A DNA stretch of 64,000 nt from CAWAYH01 sp963786195. Its GTDB lineage: Bacteria > Acidobacteriota > Vicinamibacteria > Vicinamibacterales > 2-12-FULL-66-21. The stretch spans positions 124,001 through 188,000 of the forward strand of contig CAWAYH010000004.1 in assembly GCA_963786195.1 (NCBI GenBank), in the 5' to 3' direction. The position numbers were made by a program, and so were the translations under genes. Position 1 is the stretch's first letter. Each line of letters starts with the position of its first letter. Positions 58,028-64,000 of this stretch are shown in pieces. Under the pieces are notes generated by a model. It searched no databases, was not told the origin of the DNA, and saw only the letters and a program-made list of their open reading frames with translations.

Positions 58028-58708
58028 ATGGACGTCCCGCGCGCGCTCGAGCAAATCGACGAGATCCACGACCGGCTCGCGAAAGCCGATGTGTACCGGG
58101 GCTACCGATCCGTGCCGGTCGCCGCCTCCGGCCTGATTGGCGTCGCCGCGGCCTGGCTGCAGCCGTCATCGATCGGCGCCGCCGATCCGATCGGCTTCAT
58201 CCTCTATTGGACCGGGATCGCGGCGCTCGCGAGCTTCGTCGGCGTCAGCGAAGTCGTCTACAACTACGTCGTCGAAGAAGATCGGCGCGCCCGGCGGCGG
58301 ACCAGGACGGTCGTCAGCCAGCTGCTGCCGAGCCTGCTGGCCGGCGCGATCGTCGCGATCAGCTTCGCCCGGTTGAGCGCCGCGCTCGTGCCGCTCGTGC
58401 CGGGCATCTGGGCCATCTGTTTTGGCGTGGGCATCTTCGCGTCCCGGCTGTACCTGCCGGCGGCCAGTGGCTGGGTCGCGCTGTATTACTACGCGGCTGG
58501 CGTCGCGCTGCTGTGGAGCGCGCGCGGGATTGGGGACGGCGCTGGAGACGCCCAGCGGTGGCTGTTTGCCGCGTGGCTCGCGCCGCTGAGCGGCTGGACC
58601 GTCGGCGGCACGTTCGGCGTCGGGCAGCTCTTCGCCGCGCTGGTGTTGTATCGCAACCTGGAACGAGACGAACGGAACGACATCGATGAAGAAGAAGAAA
58701 CCGACTGA
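58028..58708 (+). CDS. Multi-pass membrane protein, unknown function
   Basis: A 226-residue protein from ATG 58028 with GGGAGG Shine-Dalgarno. The N-terminus is soluble (DVPRALEQIDEIHDRLAKADVYRGYRS, in parts), then five or six hydrophobic helices (e.g. ALVPLVPGIWAICFGVGIF and WVALYYYAAGVALLW). The C-terminus ends in an acidic run (DIDEEEETD). I recognise no catalytic motif. The overlap with the winged-helix gene (23 bp) and the palindrome upstream suggest a two-gene membrane-protein/regulator unit. Confidence 0.7.
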   Translation: MDVPRALEQIDEIHDRLAKADVYRGYRSVPVAASGLIGVAAAWLQPSSIGAADPIGFILYWTGIAALASFVGVSEVVYNYVVEEDRRARRRTRTVVSQLLPSLLAGAIVAISFARLSAALVPLVPGIWAICFGVGIFASRLYLPAASGWVALYYYAAGVALLWSARGIGDGAGDAQRWLFAAWLAPLSGWTVGGTFGVGQLFAALVLYRNLERDERNDIDEEEETD

Positions 58709-59084
58709 GCTCTCGCAGCCGGGCCGCTTCGCCTACGAAGGGCTCGATCGCGTGCTGCACGAAAAAGCCCGCCTGGGGATCATGACGTCGCTCGTCATGC
58801 GGCCCGAGGGGCTGCTGTTCTCGGATCTCAAACGCCTCTGCGCGCTGACCGACGGAAACCTGAGCCGCCACCTCGACGTGCTCAAGGAAGCCGGTCTCGT
58901 CGAGATGTGGAAGGGCTTCGAGAACCGGCGGCCGCAGACGCTCTGTCGCTTGTCAGTCGACGGACGTCAGCGCTTTCTCGCGTATCTCGAAGAACTCGAG
59001 CAGGTCGTGCGCGACGCGATGCCCAAGGCGGCGAAACGCGGCGAGCGTCTGCCCGACCTTCCGCCCGGCTTTCAGCCGGCGTAG
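58686..59084 (+). CDS. Winged-helix transcriptional regulator
   Basis: A 132-residue protein with a Lys-rich N-terminus (MKKKKPTEL) and a compact winged-helix domain (about residues 18-105). VLHEKARLGIMTSLVMRP, FSDLKRLCALTDGNLSRHLDVLKEAGLVE and the wing (FENRRPQTLCRLSVDG) match the MarR/ArsR-like HTH_34 family. Overlapping translation with the membrane protein suggests co-regulation. The effector is unknown. It is convergent with, and overlaps by 13 bp, the metallo-hydrolase gene. Confidence 0.85.
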   Translation: MKKKKPTELSQPGRFAYEGLDRVLHEKARLGIMTSLVMRPEGLLFSDLKRLCALTDGNLSRHLDVLKEAGLVEMWKGFENRRPQTLCRLSVDGRQRFLAYLEELEQVVRDAMPKAAKRGERLPDLPPGFQPA

Positions 59085-59836
59085 AGCCATCGATCGCCGA
59101 CTCGGCGTGCGCCGCCGTCAGCTTCCAGCTTGATCAGGTGCGCCAGCACGCTCTCGACGGCCGCCGGCACGAGCTCCGCTGGCAGGCCCGCATAAATGCG
59201 CGCCACGATCTCGTCAGGCGCAGCGAGACCATCCTGAAGAGCCTCGAGCACCTGGCGCTCCCGAGCGGCGCGGTGTTCCAGATACTGATCGATGAGACCG
59301 GACGGGTCGTCGATGACGGGCCCGTGGCCGGGCAGCAGGCGACGAGGGGCGAGCTCGCGGATGCGCCGCAGCGAATCGAGATACTGCTTCAAATCACCAC
59401 CCTTGGTCGCCGGAATCACGACCGTTCCGCCGATCCGCGCCAGATCGCCGCAGAACATCTCATCGCCGCTCTGGAAGCAGCAGTGATCCGGCGCGTGGCC
59501 CGGGGTGTAGACGACGGTCAGCGCGGAGTCTCCGGCCTCGATCCGTTCGCCCGGCTTCAACGGTTCATCGCCGACGCCAAACTGCCTGATGCGGACCTGC
59601 GGCCAGCGCGCCTGGAGCGCCGGCGCGCCCGAGACGTGATCGACGTGGCCGTGCGTGATCAGCACGAGGGCGAGCGGCCGTCCAGCCAACTCGCGATTGA
59701 TGGCGTCGACATGCTCCGGATTGCCGACACCGGCGTCGATCAGGGTGGGCACGCGGCCTTTCAGCAGGTACGTGTTGTTGCCGGTCGGACCGGTCCAGGC
59801 CGAGGCGTTTCCCGCGGGGAGCATGATCGATCGCAT
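59072..59836 (-). CDS. Metallo-beta-lactamase-fold hydrolase (LACTB2-like) with C-terminal winged helix
   Basis: A 254-residue cytoplasmic protein. The zinc motif THGHVDHVSG, the later PGHAPDH and GDLARIGG, and the final His in LLPGHGP are all present. A helical C-terminal section (about residues 190-254, DGLAAPDEIVARIYAGLP) matches the winged-helix tail of the LACTB2/RNase-like subgroup. Substrates of this subgroup include RNA and thioesters, but none can be assigned here. It lies upstream of, and in the same strand as, the toxin-antitoxin genes with a 16-bp gap. Confidence 0.88.
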   Translation of the reverse strand: MRSIMLPAGNASAWTGPTGNNTYLLKGRVPTLIDAGVGNPEHVDAINRELAGRPLALVLITHGHVDHVSGAPALQARWPQVRIRQFGVGDEPLKPGERIEAGDSALTVVYTPGHAPDHCCFQSGDEMFCGDLARIGGTVVIPATKGGDLKQYLDSLRRIRELAPRRLLPGHGPVIDDPSGLIDQYLEHRAARERQVLEALQDGLAAPDEIVARIYAGLPAELVPAAVESVLAHLIKLEADGGARRVGDRWLYAG

Positions 59837-59852
59837 GGTCAGAGCACTGCAA

Positions 59853-60137
59853 TCACAGCCGTTTCGGCCATTTCTGACGTCCGTGGAACACCGCGACTAC
59901 TTCGAGGCGGGCCCCGCGCAACCGATACGGAATGACGTATGGGGTACCCGGCACGACCAGTTCGCGCGTGCCGGTCACGCGGCCGGCGCGTCCGAGATTC
60001 GGCATCGCTGCCAGCCGTTCGACGGCCGTCAGAACCGTCGTCGCAATCCGCTCGGCGGCGTCAGGATGGTCGCGGGCGATGTGGGCACGAAGCTCCGCAA
60101 GGTGTCCTACTGCCCGTGGCGACCAGACGATGGTCAC
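59853..60137 (-). CDS. parE: RelE/ParE-family toxin
   Basis: A 94-residue toxin fold from a GTG start at 60137, which overlaps the antitoxin stop as GTGA. Typical blocks are VWSPRAVGHLAELRAHIARDHPDAAERIA, then GRAGRVTGTRELVVPGTPYVIPYRL and VVAVFHGRQKW. Arg/Lys-rich positions in the strand region fit ParE-type toxins that act on DNA gyrase, although some relatives are ribosome-dependent RNases. It is coupled to the RHH antitoxin. Confidence 0.9.
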   Translation of the reverse strand: MTIVWSPRAVGHLAELRAHIARDHPDAAERIATTVLTAVERLAAMPNLGRAGRVTGTRELVVPGTPYVIPYRLRGARLEVVAVFHGRQKWPKRL

Positions 60138-60394
60138 CGTCGAGGCGCCTTTCGTTCACGCTTGCGGCCCCATGAACGAAGCCAGGTCGCGACCTCCTTG
60201 TGAGGCACACCTCGGCCTTCGTCCAGCTCGCGGAGTCCCCCCTGAATCTCGTCCAGTTGCCAGCTTTCTGCTTCGACAAATGCCGCAATGGCTTCCGCGG
60301 CAAGAAAGGACTTCGACCGCCGTGCTCGCTTCGCGAGCGCTTCGAGCTGCTGCTTGGTACGACGATCGAGCCGCACGGAGAGCGTTGTGGTCAT
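60134..60394 (-). CDS. Ribbon-helix-helix antitoxin (CopG/ParD-like)
   Basis: An 86-residue protein from ATG 60394 (MTTTLSVRLDRRTKQQLEAL). The first 45 residues form a ribbon-helix-helix (VRLDRRTKQQ, ARRSKSFLAAEAIAAFVE) for operator binding. The C-terminal half (WQLDEIQGGLRELDEGRGVPHKEV) is the toxin-binding segment. An upstream in-frame ATG at 60424 is unlikely because it adds a non-family extension. The gene precedes and overlaps the ParE-like toxin. Autoregulation is inferred from family behaviour. Confidence 0.9.
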   Translation of the reverse strand: MTTTLSVRLDRRTKQQLEALAKRARRSKSFLAAEAIAAFVEAESWQLDEIQGGLRELDEGRGVPHKEVATWLRSWGRKRERKAPRR

Positions 60395-60436
60395 GTGTGT
60401 TGCCTTGTATTGAATTGTACACAATCGATCACAGTC
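60395..60436 (-). promoter_or_regulatory. Candidate promoter/operator of the ParDE-like module
   Basis: On the minus strand TACAAT (60414-60419) lies about 20 nt before the ATG at 60394 and matches a -10. A nearby TTGT...ACAA-type inverted repeat (around 60405-60425) in AT-rich DNA could be the RHH binding site. No convincing -35 is seen. Confidence 0.35.
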
Positions 60437-60488
60437 CCACCAACCGGGGGGTCTTGTGCCGGGCGCCGGCGCTCAGGCGGTTCGCACC

Positions 60489-61793
60489 TCAGAAGAAGTA
60501 CCTCAGCCTCAGGTACACGAAATCACTGTCTCCAAAGCGGCCGATGACATCGGCACCGTCGCCGACGAACCAGCCGATCGACCCTTCGAGAGGAAGATTG
60601 TCCCGTATGCTGGCGACGCCAATGGCACGCAGGAACGAAGAAGACTCGTTCGGATTGTAGACGCCGAACACCCGGAGCCGGTACCGCTCCCGCGCCAGCG
60701 GACGATCGGCCGAGACGATGACGGAGACATTCGTGCGCCCCGTGCGCAGCTCCCGCGCGCTCAGTGGTGCGTCGTAGGACTCGGTGTGCAGGAGGACCGT
60801 TCCGCTGAGCGTGTAGTCGCCTGCCCGCCGATCGACGCCGGCCCCGGCGTCAAAGGAGCTCCCGCTCACCACCCGGACATCCGCAGACTGGAAATTGTCG
60901 TCCACGAACGCCGCCACCTCGCCGCGCACACCCCACTTGCCTCGCACCGCCTCGAAATCGCCCCCAATCATCGTGAAGCGCGGGTACTCCCTGATCAGCC
61001 CGGGCGCGGACAACTGATACAACGCGAACGGCTCGAAGCCACGATACGCCGACACGCTCCAGTCCACCCGTGCCGTCGTAGTCGTCAGCCGCGCGCCGCC
61101 CTGCGCGTTCCGTGCAGTGAACGCGGGCTCGCGATCGATCACTGGCAGGGGAATGTCCGGCGTCACATTGAAGGGAGACGTCGGCTCATCGAGCTGATCG
61201 AATCGTCCGCGGCGGAAGTCCGGAACGTAAACGGCGTCGAGAGACGAGTTGTCGGACAGATGCACGCGGCCGCGGACGAGCAGGACCGGCAGCCGCGCTT
61301 CGCTGCGACCCTCGAAGAAGAAGCGTGAGATATCGAGCGGGTTGATGACGTCGGTCGGCTGCAGCTCGTCCAGCTTCCCCCAGGTCACGCGCGCGTAGCC
61401 TGCGAGCAGCTCGGCCCGCTTCCCGACAATCTCGATGTTCGCGTCCTGCACACCGACAACGCCATCGGTTACAGACCGTCTGGGGCGATTACCCATCGCG
61501 TCGACTACGGGGCGGCGCGAGACGAGCCCCTCGGCGAAGCCCGACAATATCAGCCGGATGTTGGATGAAGGCTCGATCTTCTCTTCGAGGAACACGCGCG
61601 GCCTGAGCTCGACGGTCTGATCGCGATTCGGGAAAAAGTCGAAGAACAAGCCGACGTAGCCCGCCGGCGCAGTGACTGCTGAGGGTGCTGAAGGTGCTGG
61701 GGGTGCTGAAGGTGCGGGGTTCTGGGCGTGCGCGATGGCGCCGGGCAGCAGGCTGAGCGCCAGCGTCACGACGACGATCGGCACAAGTCTCAT
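60489..61793 (-). CDS. Outer-membrane beta-barrel protein (DUF1302-like) paired with RND exporter
   Basis: A 434-residue exported protein. The signal peptide (IVVVTLALSLLPGAIAHAQ) is followed by a short Ala/Pro/Ser linker (NPAPSAPPAPSAPSAV) that is the translation of a GGTGCTG array (61676-61716). The rest is rich in alternating beta strands (e.g. LILSGFAEGLVSRRP, WSVSAYRGFEPFALYQL) and ends with aromatic YLRLRYFF, as outer-membrane proteins do. It directly follows the RND protein (TGATG overlap), in the same way DUF1302 and related porin-like proteins accompany RND/MMPL exporters. A role in export or envelope lipid handling is inferred. Confidence 0.75.
   Translation of the reverse strand: MRLVPIVVVTLALSLLPGAIAHAQNPAPSAPPAPSAPSAVTAPAGYVGLFFDFFPNRDQTVELRPRVFLEEKIEPSSNIRLILSGFAEGLVSRRPVVDAMGNRPRRSVTDGVVGVQDANIEIVGKRAELLAGYARVTWGKLDELQPTDVINPLDISRFFFEGRSEARLPVLLVRGRVHLSDNSSLDAVYVPDFRRGRFDQLDEPTSPFNVTPDIPLPVIDREPAFTARNAQGGARLTTTTARVDWSVSAYRGFEPFALYQLSAPGLIREYPRFTMIGGDFEAVRGKWGVRGEVAAFVDDNFQSADVRVVSGSSFDAGAGVDRRAGDYTLSGTVLLHTESYDAPLSARELRTGRTNVSVIVSADRPLARERYRLRVFGVYNPNESSSFLRAIGVASIRDNLPLEGSIGWFVGDGADVIGRFGDSDFVYLRLRYFF
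61676..61716. repeat. GGTGCTG-type array 4, coding
   Basis: Four to five copies of GGTGCTG(A/G) in one orientation lie within the N-terminal part of the outer-membrane protein gene. On the coding strand they are read as Ala-Pro-Ser-rich codons just after the signal peptide. Confidence 0.8.
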
Positions 61794-64000
61794 CAGGCAG
61801 CGGCCGCCTGCCGGCCGCGGCGGAGCGCCTCCGCGCCGAACACGCTCGGCAACAGCTTGATCGTCGCGGGCAGGATGAAGACTTCCGCGAGGAACGCGGT
61901 GGCCATGGTCAGCGCCAGCAGGCCGCCGAACCAGGCCGTCGGCTTGTACTCCGAGAACAGCAGAACGCCGTAGCCGCAGCTGTTGATGATGGCGGTCGTC
62001 AGCGAGGCGCGACCCTCGTGCGCCGTGGCGATCCCAATCGCCTCGTCGGTCGTGGCGCCCGCGGCCGTCTCGTGGCGATACCGGTTGATGAAATGAATCG
62101 TATCGTCGTCGACAATACCGAGCGCGACGCTGGCAACCATGACGGTCGCGACGTTCATGGAGATGTCGAGGTAGCCCATCACGCCGAGGACCGCCAGCAC
62201 GGGCAGCAGGTTCGGCGCGACGGTGAGGAACCCGAATCTGAAGGACCGGAACACGAGGAAGATCACGCCGAAGACGGTGAAGAACGCCGTGCCGAAGCTG
62301 CTGACCTGCGACATCACCAGATAGTGGTCGAGCGTGCTGAACAGCCGGCCCGACCCGGTCGTCATCACGGTGAAGCCGGTGCCGGCGAACGTGGCCCTCG
62401 CGCGGCGATCGGCCTCCTCGATCTGCTCCAGCACGAGGTCGGAGCTAATCGACTGCAGCTTGACTGAAATGTTGGCGCGCGAGTAGTCGCTCGCGACGAC
62501 CCGCTCGAGCTCGTGACGGCCCTCGCCCCCCAGCGCAAACACGAACAGCTCCTGCGCGATCGTGCTGGCATCCGACGGGACGACGTACGCGTCGGCCCGG
62601 CCGTCGTTCAGCTCCTTGTTGATTCGCTTGACGTAGTCCGCCACCGACGTGACCTTGCGAACGTACGGGAACGTCCGGAGCTCGGCTTCCAGCCGATCCA
62701 TCCGCTGGAGCGTGTCAGGGGCCCGCATCGACTCCGCCGGCCCCTCGAACATGATTTGAAAGCTGTAGACGCCCGCAAGCTCCCTGTCGATCACGATCGC
62801 CGACTGGCCCAGCGGGTGATTGCGGCTGAAGAAGTTGATGTGGTTCGTGTCGACGCGAAGCCGGCTGATGCCGACGGCGGCGACCGCGGCGATGACGAGC
62901 GAGACGGCGATCACACGGCCGGGATGCGCGCATGAAAGCCTCGCGATCCGCTGCAGCGGGGCGATGAGGTACCGCTCGTGGGGCGCTTCGGCGATCTCTG
63001 GCTTTACGAGCGAGAGCAGCGTCGGCACCAGGACCAGGGAAATGGCAAAGTCCACCATGATCCCGATTGCCGACCCGATCCCGAACGCGCGCACGGCCAC
63101 AACGTCGCTGGTCGCGAGCGACAGCATGCCGAGCGCGGTCGTCGCGCTCGCGCCAAACAGGGGCGACGGTCAGGTGCGTGATGGTCGCCTTGAACGCCTG
63201 CTCGGTATCGCCGCGGCGCCGTTCCTCGTCCCAGTGCTGCATGATGTGGACGTCATCGGCAATGGCGAGCACGACGATGAGGGGCACGAGCATGCTGGCC
63301 AGGACGTTGTAAGTGTACCCGGCAAGCGAGTAGAGGCCGAGCGTCCACAGGATGCTGACGGCCACGGCGACGAGCGTCAGCAGCGTTTTCCGCCAGGATC
63401 GGAACGTCACGTAGATCGCCGCGATCGTCACGAGCAGGATCGGCGGCACGAACTTCCGCTGGTTGTCCAGCGTGATCCGATTGTAGGTTTCGCTGATCTC
63501 CAGGCTGCCGTTGTAGTACGCGCGGATTCCCTCGGGCAGCCGGGGATCGACGATGTCGTGGATCCGCTGGATGACGCCCGCGCGCACGGCATCGATGCGA
63601 TCCTCGTCAAACGTCACGATCAGCGCGGTCACCGTCGCGTCGTCCGAGATCAGATCGCCGCGGATGAGGTCGTCGGCCAGCGCCTGACGTTTGATGTCGT
63701 CCGGGTTTCGATCGTCCAGGTTCTCGAGCAGGCGACGAACCTCGAGGCCTCCGTCTTCCTCAGTTTCCTGCGGGTCCGGCTGAAGCCGGACACTACCGGC
63801 CGATGTAGTGTCCGGCTTTAGCCGGACCGGGGGCAGCGCTTCTACAACCGTCGCGGTCGCGAGACTGTACACCCGCTGAACGGCGTCGACGCGCTCGATG
63901 TCGCCCGAGATCGCCTCGAGGAGCTTCAGCGTGTCACGTGAAAACAAGCGCGTCGCCGAGTCCGCTTTCAACGCGACGATCAGCGCGCGCGTGCCCCCGA
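61793..64000 (-). CDS. RND/MMPL-family exporter (HAE3-like), 5' end beyond the window, one frameshift
   Basis: A large exporter with two MMPL halves. Transmembrane segments and motifs include FVPPILLVTIAAIYVTFRSW and VVLAIADDVHIMQHW in the first half, and FGTAFFTVFGVIFLVFRSF with GIVDDDTIHFINRYRHE in the second half. A periplasmic loop contains VRLKPDTTSAGSVRLQPDP, the in-frame translation of a palindromic element (63774-63830). An indel near 63150-63165 splits the protein into two frames. The joined visible part is about 735 residues. The start codon is not in the window. It is co-transcribed with the outer-membrane protein. Confidence 0.88.
63774..63830. repeat. Palindromic element copy within the exporter gene
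   Basis: Two units GTCCGGCTGAAGCCGGAC and GTCCGGCTTTAGCCGGAC separated by a short spacer form hairpins like those of 26988-27075. Here they are read in frame as part of the exporter periplasmic domain and contain no stop in that frame. Confidence 0.8.

Overview
The window is a GC-rich chromosomal segment from what is most likely an Acidobacteriota genome, probably the Vicinamibacteria (subgroup 6) branch. The inference rests on gene content: a VWFA protein of the acidobacterial type beside an Oar-like outer-membrane receptor with an N-terminal carboxypeptidase-regulatory domain, two sulfatase-like/TPR fusions in tandem, a Ser/Thr kinase with a Pro/Thr-rich linker, a DUF1684 lipoprotein, many TPR proteins, and dispersed intergenic repeats whose in-frame translation gives peptides such as VRLKPDTT. 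There is one tRNA (Glu, CTC), no rRNA and no CRISPR. Many conserved genes are broken by one or more +1/-1 frameshifts although both halves are perfectly conserved. This looks like residual indel error of a long-read or low-coverage assembly rather than mass pseudogenization, so the broken genes are annotated as single CDSs with the shift positions given.

Layout. 1-8.5 kb: 3' end of gamma-glutamyltransferase, a Ser/Thr kinase, a divergent proline-racemase-family / ornithine-cyclodeaminase-family pair, and small or TPR secreted proteins. 8.4-13.9 kb (minus strand): a Phd/VapC toxin-antitoxin pair followed by a tight three-gene set, CHASE2-type class III adenylate cyclase, M48 peptidase, and an MscS-like channel carrying a cyclic-nucleotide-binding domain. 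This is a candidate cAMP-gated channel operon. 13.9-16.5 kb: a 2.4-kb segment with a lipoprotein and a TPR protein, bounded by direct repeats, one of which abuts the 3' end of tRNA-Glu. 16.6-21.1 kb: M23 peptidase, cupredoxin-like lipoprotein, ctaA, ctaB and a DUF420 protein, joined by 4-bp overlaps (heme A / cytochrome oxidase maturation). 21.1-27 kb: a diguanylate cyclase, an AmiE-NamZ-like fusion for muropeptide recovery, and a tandem methyltransferase protein. 27-43 kb: a large secreted lipoprotein, a TPR protein, two sulfatase-like/TPR fusions, a VWFA protein, and two TonB-dependent-receptor-like outer-membrane proteins.

43-51 kb: a CsoR-like repressor, then a TetR regulator whose start codon is overlapped by an almost perfect Bacillus-FadR-type operator, followed by fadN, two alpha/beta hydrolases, fadA and fadE, a fatty-acid beta-oxidation operon of fadNAE type. 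51-60.4 kb: housekeeping and accessory genes (DUF1684, two HAD phosphatases, SirB1-like, M20 dipeptidase, calcium-repeat lipoprotein, four-helix-bundle protein, sulfurtransferase, membrane protein plus winged-helix regulator, MBL hydrolase, ParDE-type toxin-antitoxin). 60.4-64 kb: an outer-membrane beta-barrel protein co-transcribed with an RND/MMPL exporter that runs off the window.

Repeats run through the whole segment. Three heptamer tandem-repeat families (GAGCGCC, GGTGCTG, GAATGCT) often begin right after stop codons and are sometimes translated into proteins. A palindromic element (GTCCGGCTTTAGCCGGAC-like) supplies the stop codons of two convergent genes in one place and is read through in frame inside the RND exporter in another.
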